A stretch of DNA of 64,000 nucleotides from Elysia crispata (lineage: Eukaryota > Mollusca > Gastropoda > Plakobranchidae), in assembly GCA_033675545.1 (NCBI GenBank), contig JAWDGP010001472.1:839001-903000 (forward strand). The letters run 5' to 3'. Below the pieces are notes generated by a model, which was not told the DNA's origin, searched no databases, and saw only the letters and a program-made list of their open reading frames with translations. Of the stretch, positions 36,350-47,168 are shown piece after piece. Position 1 is the first letter of the stretch. Each line of letters starts with the position of its first letter. The translations under genes were made by a program, and so were the position numbers.

Positions 36350-39300
36350 ACGAAAAATAAAACTATATAGGTGATTTTCGATTAAGGTGAGCTTAGCCTT
36401 TTTTGGAATACTTTAATAAATATTTGCAAAGCATTAACATTTAATTAATATTGACACTTGCAAAGCAAGATAACATACTTAAAAGAAAAAAAAGTAACTG
36501 TTGAAGCCACCCTTTGTTATTTTCAAAGACAGTATGGTTCCAATGCACCTAAAGTACTTTCATTCTTCAAAAACTAATTTTTGCAAAAGATGTACGGCAG
36601 ATGTCAATTTAAATGTAAAAGTTTTGTTTTTAAATTATAGATGATTATCACTTAAGAAAATTTGAGATATCTACCAGGTATATTTTGTAATAGCATAATA
36701 TATAAAAAATTCAGTTTCTTTCATACTAGAGGCATTTTGTTAAGATGAACCAATTACATATTTTTCAAAAATTTTTTCCACAATACGTATTATGTTATAT
36801 GTTTGCAATATTTATTTGCTGTCACTTTTGTAAAGCAAGGAAACCTATATTATGAAGCACTGTCTCATGTCATATAACCTACTTGTTACTTGCATCAGAA
36901 GGTCATATTTGCCATACCTTAATCCCAATCAAGTTTGTCTCTATTGAAAAAAAAAAGGAACGACAAACAAGAGAAATTGTATATAATTAAATGTTCCTTC
37001 CAGCTTGAATGATACATGTAGAAAAGCTATATAATTAACAAGTAGTTTTGTTAACTTATAAAAAGAAATTATGCAAGAAATCTGAATCATTGTTCATGAA
37101 TAATCCTTAAATCAAGTAATGCATGCATTCAGTTGTTTGACCCTAGTTTTACTATCATATTGATACATCATTGGTAATTTTGTGCCACCAAATTTAAAAC
37201 GGCAAAAAAAAAAAAAAAAAAAAATTCTGATTAATACTTATCTGTACATCAGAGGGGACAAACGTACCAGACATTTTTAGTACGATAAATCAAGGTACAC
37301 CTTTCCTGACTGCAGGGATGACAAAATAACCTGGAGTTTTTTATATTAGAGTATTGATAATTCACGATCATACTTGCTGTTCCCTTACCACATTTGGCTA
37401 ATGATCTGTTATGAAATAACTAAAAAGTTCTTTACCATGCAATTCCTGTCCTGTACTAGCCGTACTTATCCACATCGTTTCATTCACAAATGACCAATAT
37501 GTAGAATATTTTTAATTTTGTCCTATAAATAGCATAGGAATAACAAGTGCTGTTTTTACTTATTAAACTTTCTGATGGCCAAAGATTATACCATTGTGTG
37601 TTTTAGTTACACATAAATTATAAATAAACGGAGCAGCGTATATTGCATGATTATAAGGTTTTTGTTAAGTACTTTCAATGATAACCAGAAGGGCAGCATT
37701 CTATCAAAGGATGAAGCAACTGTTAAAATTTAAATGGCGCTAACAACCATTTTGCAATGGGTATATTTTTCAATGACTGGCTTGGGTCTGGTAACAGGAA
37801 AGGTAAAATCCCCCAGCATCCTGGAGAAAGGTATTTTACTAATCAGGAGAGTTACAAGGAAGAAGTTAAAGTAGACAATGGTTACAATGGAAAAAAAAAT
37901 GATTTGGAGATTGAAGAGGAGAAAAGGAGAGGTACTTGGTCATGAGATGAAAAAAAAAATTATTATGGTTTACCTTCATTTGAAAGACCCTGGCTTCTTT
38001 ACTTGATGGTGCCCATGACCTGCTGATGGGGTCTAAATATAGTTTATGAATCAGATTCCTTATATTAGAATCAAAGTCATGCTGAGAGTAATTTTTGTTG
38101 TTGATTGCTTTTTTTTACTTAATTGTTGTGATAGAGATACAAAATGTGGAAGAAATAAATGGAGAAAGCAACCAGGAACCTAAAGTTCAGCCGGAGGAAA
38201 GATGAGTAGAGAACAAATGTTCAGGATTACAATGAAGATGAGGCAACAATGGCAAAAGAGTTTGTTTTGAAAAGAATCATAAGTATCAATGTGCCAAGAA
38301 AATAACTTGACCGCCTGATTGAAGAATGAGGAGGAGATGGAAAGGGAGGTAAAATATTATATTTCGGTTGCGAGTTGGTTAAAATGTCCCGTCTATTAGA
38401 GTAATTTTTCAACTATTTGTCCATTCGTGAACTTCCTGTTCCCTCAATGACATCAGTTTTACTTTGAATCTGGAATCCTTTATTATTTTGTATGTCTGTG
38501 CGAATTCTATGTATCCCAATATGATCCTTGATAAAACTGAGACTCAGCAGACCTCAATTAATCAAGAGCTTCATGTCTCAGAATCCAGGTGTCTTAAAGC
38601 AATTTGCATCTAGCCTAACCATACATATCTCATGGTTGTGAAGTGAAGATTGTTCTATGTTTTCTGTTGGATAAATACAAAATATAAGCAAATGCCAACA
38701 ACAATATTATCTTAATTGGAAGTTAAGATTATAATGGTAAATACAATTACCCTGACACCGGATTATTTTCAACATAATAGTTTGTCCTGTAGTGTTGATA
38801 TCTAGGAAAAAAATATAGTTCTAAATATCAGGAAACATGTAGTTTATCAAATAAATTTACGAAAAATTGTTTAAAAAGCATAAATATGTATCTTGCGTAC
38901 ATCTGGACTACTGTAGGTAAATTGCTGAAACTAATTTTTTTTAAAGATATTCTAGTATAAGTACAGTTCACCGAGATGTTTTTTTTTTTTTGTTTTTGTT
39001 ACAAAACTGACAAAGACATCAGTTAATTTTAACAGTTCAAATGAAGTTAGACTTCGAGATAAACTTTTTTAAAAGACCAAAATTCTATAATCATATGTGA
39101 TTTTGTACGCAATTTGTTACTCAGACATGAGGATTGGATGGCAGACATTTGAGAGGCGGTCTGAGAAAACCCGTCCGGTTGCGCAGTCTAGTATTGAGTA
39201 ATAGGCCTTATAAAGTAGGTGAAGGTCGATCATGGAGTGAACCGAGTTGAGGTCAGGACATTATTCTATAACTATTTCTACATTTTGTATAACAGTTTCA

Positions 39301-41330
39301 AGATTCTCTAAAACTTCTAAATAGTTAAATTTTGCAATTAAAAACATAGTGGTATTAGCAAAATTTGTATAATACAGATCTAAACATCAGCAACTTTGCC
39401 CTCTTTGAACCGCGGACTCTTATTTTCCCACCCTATCATACCATACATCAATGGACGGGAGAATTCCCTGGCTCTTCATTCAAAATTAGTGCGCATAATT
39501 ATACTGACCTAGAGGGTGTTTACAAAAACTGTGCATCTCTGCAAACAAATCAGTTCATCGCTTCGCTAGGCCTTCAGATAGCAACCTTTAATCGCGATTT
39601 TCTCATTTTGTTATAGGCCTACGCGTGTGTTTTGTACTTTTAAAGTGTCATAACTCAAGCTACAATTAAAATACCTTAAAAATTTAGAGACAAAGCTACA
39701 AAGTGATGCAAAAATATGTAAAAATTAAATTTTCGCATCCTGACGGGTTTCCTCAGACTCCATCACATTTTCTTAATAAATCTCTGAAATATCAATTGAA
39801 TGGCCTGAAATTGTTTCAGATTTTTCTTCTCCAGAATTTATAATAATCTACACTATCACCTAAATACTTCCATTAAAATAGGAGCAAGCACAGGGCTTTT
39901 ACCTTCAGTCATATCAACCATTTTAACTTTTTTGCAAGGCAGAATATTGAAAGAAAAAACAAAACATATGGAGCAAAATCAGAAAAAAAAGGAGAAGGAA
40001 CAAAAATTTGTCCGGAGTAGAAGAAAGATGGTGCTGAGAACAAGGAGAAATGTAAGTGAAGATAAAAAGACATGAAAAAAAAAAAAGAATAAGTAAGTCA
40101 AGATTTAAAGATATTGGGAATGATTAGGAAAAGTGTGTCACTGTGTGCATGTTAAAGAAGAAAAGACGAGAGTCGTTCCAGATGGTCATGTTTTAATATT
40201 ATTCTTAATAAAGTTTTCCTTATGCTGCTATCTTGTTGACTTATCATAAATAACAGGTTCTGTTAATTGTCCATTTTTTCCCACACAAACCAGAACACGC
40301 ATCTCCCTCATATTTCTGCAAACCATGACCTTGGGGAAAAATAAATAGCTCTTGTTTGAATTAAATTAGCACTTATCATAATAATTTAAAGACAAAACAT
40401 TTGGCAAAGACTTAAAAAGTTCATCAAAATTGAAAAAAAAAACAAAAACAAACATATAATCCAATGACACACTGGATTTTCTCATTGGAAACAATTTTTT
40501 TTTAACAAGAACACTTGCAGGCTACGCTCTCTGCAAAAGAGTGATCAAAACCAATTTGGCTGATTAGTAGACAAGGTGAGCACCTAAAACATCGAAATTT
40601 GTTAGGATTGGTGTTAATCAGCATTTGGAGAATGAAAAAGAATGGAAACTTTCCTACTTTCGCTGAACTATATGCCAGGTACAATGCAACATAACCAGCT
40701 TGTAAAGGAAGCTTTGAGACACATGAAGTTGCAAAACAGTAAAATATCAATCAATCAAACTGTGCTGTAGAAAAATGGTGGGAGATGGGGATTTTGTAAA
40801 ACAAGAGTTTTCTTTCTATAAAAATGTTCAAATGTTTATTCACTGGTCGGATCTCTGTCAGAGTTTGATTCCAATTTGATATTTATCATTTTTGGCTCAA
40901 GATAAATTTATTTATCAAACACTTCCCTCTCGTTTAGGTCCCAAACTCATCTTCCAATGCTGTAGGATCAAAACAGCGCTGTCCCAGAAAAGAATGATCA
41001 TTCAGATGAAAAGTTTATTTTCTGTTACGAAAAATGGTGAAGGCTGTAGGGCTCTTCAGACCTATACTAACTTTTTACAGTCTTCAGACCGACTGAACAT
41101 GTAGGCCTTGAATTATCATTTGTTTAGTCCTAGCTACCTGCATTAGTCTACTACTGTCTTGACTTTCAGTTTCCTATGCAATGATTTGTACAGTTAAACC
41201 TTGACCAAGCTTATTGCTTTGTTCCAGTCATAACAACTACGTCAGTCTGGCTTGGATGTCCTTATTATGTAACAGTCTAAGGCTTGGGCTAGAGTTATGC
41301 CTAGTTTAGAAATTAGGAACTTCTAAATTT
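36350..41330. other. No gene recognised
   Basis: About 5 kb of AT-rich DNA with poly-A runs (for example 37,205-37,224) and small open frames of no recognisable family. The stretch 37,757-37,945 is charged and open but short and unsupported. Confidence 0.45.
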
Positions 41331-41344
41331 CAATATGTTCTTAC

Positions 41345-42010
41345 TGGCATATACTGGGAGGGAGAATTGGTACCCTGAGAAGGTCCACTGGTGCCCAAGA
41401 GATCCAATCTGTGTCTTGAGAGGGCCAGCTCATGGCTTGGGAAAGCCAACTGGTGCCCTTGGACGATCTATAGGTGAACCTAGAGAGCCAACTGGTGTCC
41501 TTAGAAGGCCAACTGGTGCCCTGGGAAGGCTGACTGGTGATGTGAAGGCGGATTCTTGCCCTGGGAGGGTCCACTGGTATCCTGAGATGACCGGCTGATG
41601 GCCTGCGAGGGCTGACCGGTGCCATGGGAGAGCCCATTGGTGCTGTGAGAGGGTCCACTGGTATCCTGAGATGACCGGCTGATGGCCTGCGAGGGCTGAC
41701 TGGTGCCATGGGAGAGCCCATTGGTGCTGTGAGAGGGTCCACTGGTATCCTGAGATGACCGGCTGATGGCCTACGAGGGCTGACCAGTGCCATGGGAGAG
41801 CCCATTGGTGCTGTGAGAGGGTCCACTGGTATCCAGAGATGATCGGCAGGTGACATACGAGGGCTGACCGGTGCAATGGTAAAGCCCGTTGGTCCTGTGA
41901 GAGGGTCCACTGGTATTCTGAGATGACTGGCTGGTGGCCTATCAAGGCTGACTGGTGCCATGGGAGGGCCCGTTGGTGTTATGGGAGGGTCCAGTGGTGC
42001 CCTTAAAGGG
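41345..42010. repeat. 84-bp minisatellite built of 21-bp subunits
   Basis: Landmark GTCCACTGGTATCCTGAGAT recurs at about 41,569, 41,653, 41,737, 41,821 and (GTATTC variant) 41,905, exactly 84 bp apart. The unit itself consists of four related 21-bp pieces of the type CTGACTGGTGCCATGGGAGAG, and the flanks 41,345-41,560 and 41,940-42,010 are arrays of such single pieces. Because 84 is a multiple of 3, two long minus-strand frames (206 and 171 codons) stay open; I regard them as by-products. Confidence 0.92.
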
Positions 42011-42550
42011 CCAATCTGTGCATGTGTCCAGCTAGTGGAGTGGGAAAGCCAATGGTTGTCCTGAGGCTACTGCTGGTTGCGTTGTGGGCACGAACATGCT
42101 ATTGATTTGTTACTATCTTCATTTAAAGCTGAAATAAAAGAGGAAAAATTACTACACAAATTGTCGAGGTTTCAGGTTCTTTTTTTTTAATCATGTTTAA
42201 CTACTAAAATCTGCAAATGAAATTTCATGTTGAAAATAAATGTAAAGTACATGTATAATCAAGCTAGGGCTTTTTAAACTGGATGGGTGTTTTACTGTAA
42301 ATAGTTTTAGTGTGCAGAACGTCATTTGTGCTTGAATTTTGAATGAGACAAAAAATCATAAATTGATCTATAAATCTAGATTCTACATCGTCTTCGGAAC
42401 TTTTATACTGTTATTTTCTTCACCCTAATTAAGTGTGATGGGCTAGGGGGCGATATTGCTGAGAAGATGACAACTAATGGATTTTCTTTCCCGTGCAATG
42501 CATTAATGAATTTGAAGCTACTGTACCTTAGGAGTTATAGATCTTGAATT

Positions 42551-42576
42551 AAAAAAAAAAAAAAAAAAAAAAAAAA
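42551..42576. repeat. Poly-A run
   Basis: 26 A residues, possibly a retroposon tail; no source element recognised. Confidence 0.9.
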
Positions 42577-42953
42577 GAAACTATGCCCGCACAGGGTTTT
42601 ATAACACTAAAGAAACCACTTGGTTTTAACACGGATTTAACTGAGGTATATTAGGTATATTTTTATTTCATTTTTAACGGCATCTAAACCTAGATCTAGT
42701 TGGTGATCGTGCAACATCCAGAAACCGAAACGTAGAAAGCCAATCTAAATCTTCTCTTAGGGGAAAAAATATAGGGATCTATTATCTATGTTGGCACTGA
42801 ACACCCCATACAACTTTCCACACTTGATTATCGAGAAATGTAGAATTTTTTTTTATTCATAACTTATTTTTTGATGTAGATTATAGATCTATACATTCGA
42901 TCAAGATGTTAGATTTGGTTTCATGCTAAATTTTTTTAAAAATAAAAATAATA

Positions 42954-42954
<1 letters not shown>

Positions 42955-42990
<36 letters not shown>

Positions 42991-43032
42991 CCTATATATA
43001 TATTATCATTATATATATATATATATATATAA
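42955..43032. repeat. (CA)n/(TA)n microsatellite
   Basis: CA repeats followed by interrupted TA repeats, immediately 3' of the Penelope-like fragment. Confidence 0.93.
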
Positions 43033-43065
43033 ATATAATGATAATAACAAAATTGATTACCTAGT

Positions 43066-43760
43066 TTAAATCTTGGTTTGCCGTGACTCCAGAGTTTCGA
43101 GCCCGTGCGGCTCTCTTAAGATGGCTGTGGGTAATGGTCGGTGGTTTGTGTTTACGTTTGACAGCAGGAAACGTTTTCTGTGCACGCAGTGAGAGAAAAT
43201 CTCCTTTCTTTTGTTTAGGGAGGGAGCTTTGATTAAAATTTGGTATTTTTCTTCCAAACAAAGTTTGCACACGCTTTTTTCTGTTTTATATGGTCTGACT
43301 TTTTTAATGATTTCCCACTGGATGGTGTGTTCGATATTCCTGTCATTTAGTTCCCAAATGTGCTCACTTAGCTTCGTATCTTTCTTCCTATGCACTAGTT
43401 TGAATGATGATTTATGTTGATTGTATCTGGTTTTAAATTGGTTGTCAGTGAGTCCTATATAGCTTTCTTGATTCTTTGTTGTTGCCTCTGTCACTGTAGC
43501 TTTGCATATAACACATTTTGCTAAATATTTACCATCCAATGGGCAGCTTGCTTTTTCTCGGCAGTTGCAGAGTTTTACATTGTTTGGTGTTTCTTTCTTG
43601 TTATTGTGTCCCTGTAGCAAGTGCTTGTTGTGATTCGTGATCATTTGTTTCACGTTCGGTAGACAACTGTAGTTGACTTTACAAGTATTTCTGTTAATAA
43701 TTTTATGTAGCTTTATTGTTTTGGGGAAGTGTTTGTCGATTAGATTAAGGAAATTTTTTG

Positions 43761-43762
<2 letters not shown>
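43066..43762 (-). pseudogene. Penelope-like element, 3' part with GIY-YIG endonuclease
   Basis: An open frame reading leftwards starts inside the region linking reverse transcriptase and nuclease (FLNLIDKHFPKTIKLHKI, about 43,750-43,690) and continues with CNCREKASCPLDGKYL, YIGLTDNQFKTRYNQHKSSF, LSEHIWEL and CKLCLEEKYQIL. These are hallmark blocks of the GIY-YIG domain at the C-terminus of Penelope-like retroelement proteins, which nicks target DNA. The first GIY-YIG strand is altered (VICKATV where most have IYKATV). The RT part is missing: the frame stops at an AT microsatellite, fitting 5' truncation. The stop is at 43,066-43,068. Confidence 0.85.

Positions 43763-43765
<3 letters not shown>

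Positions 43766-43808
<43 letters not shown>
43766..43808. repeat. (AT)n microsatellite
   Basis: About 43 bp, at the truncated 5' boundary of the Penelope-like fragment; a (TG)n tract follows at about 43,831-43,846. Confidence 0.95.
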
Positions 43809-43815
<7 letters not shown>

Positions 43816-43989
43816 TGTATATATATATATGTGTGTGTGTGTGTGTATAAAAGTTAGTTAATTACCTTTCGAGAGATGTGCCTCAAATACCGATTGGGAA
43901 TGGTGCAGACGATACGTCACGACAGAGACGCCGAGGCCTTTATTCGGAGATTTTTGTTAGTACTCGGCATCGGAGACGTCGGAGTGGAG

Positions 43990-44095
43990 ACTGTAACTAT
44001 AGCGACATGGTGAAGTCAGAGTCCGGTGAATGTACTGTAAGTTTAGTGACATGGTGAAGTCAGAGTCCGATGAATGTCATAAACTCAGCGTGCTC
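43990..44095. repeat. Two-copy direct repeat
   Basis: GACATGGTGAAGTCAGAGTCCG with TGAATGT occurs twice about 43 bp apart. Confidence 0.85.
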
Positions 44096-44459
44096 TAGAC
44101 CTAGAGAAAAACTACATAAAAGATCTATAAGTACTGATATTTTTTTTAAATTATTGACGTAATTGCAAAATTAGCGGCAGCAGTCGAAGAAAAATTGAAA
44201 CAAAGGTTTCTTTTTCTTTTTTCTTTTTTATAACATCATTTACAAGAATCAGTCACTTAAATATGTTACTTAATATTTAATATAAAGGTTAGTGTGATAC
44301 AATTACAGTCTTTTCTTTCAAGGTCGTCTGAGTGGTGTCTCCGCATTTTGCAAAATTAAAAAAAAAAATGTATAATAATTATAGCATGAGGAAAACAGAT
44401 AATTTTATCCAAAAAAGATTGAAAATGCAAAAATTTTCCGTAACGAATGGGTGTATGAA

Positions 44460-44600
44460 CTAGTGCTGGGGCTATCGGCACGGATCGGTACCCTACCCGC
44501 GGCACACAGCGACACCCACGGCACATCGAGTAGATGCACGGTACGCGGTACTGTGCCGTGCCGTGCCGTGCCGTGCCGTGGGATCCGTGCTAGCTTCTCA
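44460..44600 (+). repeat. GTGCC-rich dispersed element, copy 2
   Basis: Inverted relative of 17,516-17,656, here with a purer run of about five CCGTG units. Open frames across it are repeat artefacts. Confidence 0.7.
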
Positions 44601-44735
44601 TTCTCACATTTTGAACTGATTCTGTGCAGACAAGTAGGCGACAAATTTTTGTCTGTGATAGAACTTTTCGGCCTTCCCGCCATACATCAGTTGACAGTCG
44701 GAACGATCTCTGACTGTGTGTATTTGTGTGTGTGA

Positions 44736-44754
44736 GGGGGGGGGGGGGGGGGGG
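44736..44754. repeat. Poly-G run
   Basis: 19 consecutive G after a (GT)n tract; a likely site of assembly error or G-quadruplex formation. Confidence 0.95.
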
Positions 44755-44932
44755 TGTCAGCGCTGCGCAAGGGAAATTTAGGGAAGGAGGAATGGTAACA
44801 AAAAAAAAAAAAGGATCTAAAAGAAAAAAAAAACAACAAAAAAAACAGGCACTCTTCACAGTAAAAGGCCGCAATCTCTGAGAGATTTGTTTTAGGCCTA
44901 TAGTGTCAATGCACACTATACAGTATAGACTA

Positions 44933-45176
44933 AGCAGCAGGGGGGGTGATCATACCACTTAGTTCGGCAATCCGCGGCTCCCAGCACTCGTACATCGAAG
45001 ATCCCAATTATTTTCGTACGCAAAATGTACCTGGCCTACACACTCTCATGAATGCACGTAAAACATACCACATCTACATACACAATTACCCCAATTTTGC
45101 ATGTACGAAAATCACGCCCGGCCTACATACACAATTACCCCATTTCTGCATGTACGAAAATCACGCCCGGCCTACA
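44933..45176 (+). repeat. Left terminal inverted repeat
   Basis: 244 bp, inverted relative to 60,798-61,041 with about three mismatches, all in one stretch around 45,145. It contains the first copies of a 49-bp internal repeat (unit starting ACATACACAATTACCCC, at about 45,075, 45,124 and 45,173); the third copy lies just inside the inverted repeat and is followed by diverged material to about 45,310. Confidence 0.95.
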
Positions 45177-45384
45177 TACACAATTACCCCAATTCTGCAT
45201 GTATGCAAAACACTTTTTTCGTACACGCGGCAATTCTGCATGTAAACATATGGCGCTGGGGGGTTCTGGCGCAGCTTGTACTAAAAACATACCACATCTA
45301 CACACGTGGACTAAGGTTGCTTTGCAATAAAAAAAAATCAGTATTTAAATAAAAAAACATTTTAGTATATACCCAATAGTCAAC

Positions 45385-45655
45385 ATGAGGGGGGCAAACA
45401 GCTGTGAATGGCTGTTGTTGGGATCTGTAGAGGTGTGCGGCAAGAGCTGCATGGGGAAATATTGCAAGGCCCATAATGCTAGGATTGCAAAGGGTGGGGG
45501 CACGATTCCCTGTATAGGATGCGGATTAGGGGTAAAAACAACCCAAAGCTCGTTGTAAAGACTGTGGTGTAGATTGTGCTCGAGTTAAGAAATGGAGAGA
45601 TAGGCAGTACAACTTTAGGGAGGAGTTTCTACGTCTATCCACCATAGAAATTTAG
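45385..45655 (+). pseudogene. Small Cys-rich (zinc-finger-like) protein, frame broken
   Basis: ATG at 45,385 opens 57 codons with paired cysteines (SCEW, VCGKSCMGKYCKAH, PCIGCGLG) before a TAA at 45,556. A second frame from about 45,545 continues with CKDCGVDC and a basic, charged tail to TAG at 45,653. The two together look like one small zinc-binding protein with an indel at about 45,535-45,548, next to an A5 run. I recall similar short CEW...CGKSC proteins beside related elements. The role is unknown; DNA or RNA binding is a guess. Confidence 0.6.
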
Positions 45656-45664
45656 CTATGCCCT

Positions 45665-45785
45665 ACCGCGTTCATAGCATTAACGCCGTTGCTATGGTTT
45701 GTTTATTTTGGATACCGCGTTCATAGAATTTACGCCGTTGCTATGGTTTGTTTGTTTTGGATACCGCGTTCATAGCATGAACGTG
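45665..45785. repeat. 49-bp direct repeat, about 2.4 copies
   Basis: Unit TACCGCGTTCATAGCATTAA followed by CGCCGTTGCTATGGTTTGTT, in the spacer right of the Cys-rich gene. Each unit contains short inverted words (CGTTCATAG / CTATGG), so it may be regulatory or an end-processing site. Confidence 0.85.
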
Positions 45786-46000
45786 GTCATTACCAAACTC
45801 TCCTCTCTCACTTCATAGAGCGAGTACAGCCTGCACACAGCACAACGGCGGCGCAAGCGGCGGCGTGAGCAGCTGCTCGCGAGCAGCCACCCCCACAGCC
45901 ACTTGCTCTCAGATCCTGGGCCAGTCAACTTGTTTCTGTGTATGGAGGCGGGCTGTGTGTTGGCACGTCGGCAACACGGCCCTTCGTACCGTGGCCTACA

Positions 46001-46060
46001 AAGCAGTTTATGACGCAGCCATTTTCTTCATGAAGAAAATGGCTGCGTCATAAACTGCTT
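46001..46060. repeat. Perfect 60-bp palindrome
   Basis: Two 30-bp arms with no spacer; centre at 46,030/46,031 (TTCATGAA). It sits in the non-coding part left of the membrane-protein gene. The right arm runs into a sequence copied from the 3' end of that gene. Confidence 0.95.
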
Positions 46061-46130
46061 CATGAAGAAAATGGCCCTGGCTTCGCCTCTCTGAATAAGC
46101 GCTTCCTCGTCTAGAGTGGAATGCGTGACA
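46058..46130 (-). pseudogene. Partial duplicate of the 3' end of the 216-aa membrane-protein gene
   Basis: Sequence from TTCATGAAGAAAATGGCCCT through CTCTGAATAAGCGCTTCCTC to AGAGTGGAATGCG matches 46,513-46,590, the last codons of the gene at 46,494-47,144. A GTATGGAGGCGGGCTGT block is also shared between about 45,940 and 46,447, so a segment of some 150-200 bp was duplicated with rearrangement. Confidence 0.7.
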
Positions 46131-46199
46131 ACTTACAGCTTATATATAAACTGATAGGCACCACAATCCATAGTTGTGAATATTCCGCTACATCCTGCT

Positions 46200-46315
46200 A
46201 TATTACAACAGCTGTACCTTCTAGAAGCCAGATAAGACTGATGGTGCAATGTACACACAACCAGCTATCTAGAAGCCGGATAAGAGACTGATGGTGCAAT
46301 GTACACACTAGTACA
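46200..46315. repeat. Two-copy direct repeat in spacer
   Basis: TCTAGAAGCC(A/G)GATAAGA...CTGATGGTGCAATGTACACAC occurs at about 46,219 and 46,267. No gene is seen between 46,135 and 46,493. Confidence 0.8.
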
Positions 46316-46493
46316 GGGGGTCAATGTCCAACTATAGCACACTGGCCAGGCTGGCTGATCAAACCAGGAATTAAATAGGCGAGTTGTGGTTCAAGGGGCA
46401 TAAATAAGAAAAATGTGGACGAAAGTTAGTCTTACAGAGTTACGGAGTATGGAGGCGGGCTGTATGGCGTATGTTGTCGCCGCTTAAAGAAGA

Positions 46494-47144
46494 CTAAGGT
46501 GCAGCCAATTTCTTCATGAAACTGGCCCTGGCCTCGTCCCGGCCTCTCTGAATAAGCGCTTCCTCGTCGAGAGTGACCGCGGCATGCGCCTTTTTTGCCC
46601 TATCCCGAATTTCTGCCTTCATCTTGGTATATTTGTGGACCTCATCAACAACTATGCGGAATTCTTCATCAGAGATCTGACCATCTGTGAGTGCTCTCGA
46701 GACATGGGCGGATATGGAGTTGAGTTTACTGCCAGCAAGAATCATAATTTCGTCGTGCTTTTTTGCCTTCACCGAGAGCCGGCGGCTGACAAATTTACCG
46801 GCGACACCGAGGAGTCCGCAGCCCAAGGCTGCAACCTCAAGCCCCAGTACAACCGGGGCTGCTATGATCGTGGACAGGAGGCCCACACCTCCAATGCCCA
46901 TCCCCACACTGGCTGAGAGTAGCGCCGTGTCGACAGCATCTACAGCGTTAATCCCGCGCCGGTATTTCTTAAAGAGCTGGGAGTGTCTATCTTTTTCGTC
47001 TTCGAGGTGCTTACGAAGTCGCGAGATCTCCTGGAGTCGGAAGTACTGATCTGGCCGTTGCGGGATGCCGCCGGCAACATTGCCTTCATCGGGCAGCTCT
47101 GGGTAGAGAGCGCCCGATGGGGCTGTTGGAGTAACTTGCTTCAT
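46494..47144 (-). CDS. Membrane protein with PTAP and LYPEL motifs
   Basis: 216 residues, ATG at 47,144, TAG at 46,494. The N-terminus carries PTAP (residues 6-9) and LYPEL (13-17), the two short motifs retroviral Gag proteins use to recruit TSG101 and ALIX of the ESCRT machinery. Then a charged helical segment (34-64), a long Gly/Ala-rich hydrophobic region (about 75-112), and a basic helical C-terminal half containing HVSRALTDGQISDEEFRIV. I recognise the family as a constant companion in this element type but know no assigned function. Membrane remodelling, budding or virion escape would fit. It is the last of three minus-strand genes, 24 bp after the fibre-like gene. Confidence 0.8.
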   Translation of the reverse strand: MKQVTPTAPSGALYPELPDEGNVAGGIPQRPDQYFRLQEISRLRKHLEDEKDRHSQLFKKYRRGINAVDAVDTALLSASVGMGIGGVGLLSTIIAAPVVLGLEVAALGCGLLGVAGKFVSRRLSVKAKKHDEIMILAGSKLNSISAHVSRALTDGQISDEEFRIVVDEVHKYTKMKAEIRDRAKKAHAAVTLDEEALIQRGRDEARASFMKKLAAP

Positions 47145-47168
47145 TGTATTTTACCACCAATGTGTCAT

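Noticed and set aside
41341..41961. 206- and 171-codon minus-strand frames as a repetitive protein
   Set aside because: They are products of the 84-bp minisatellite, whose unit is a multiple of 3; no start context or non-repetitive domain supports a gene.
45050..45225. CRISPR-like array in the terminal repeat (49-bp direct repeats)
   Set aside because: The copies are directly adjacent with no spacers, are part of the inverted terminal repeat, and the host is an animal.
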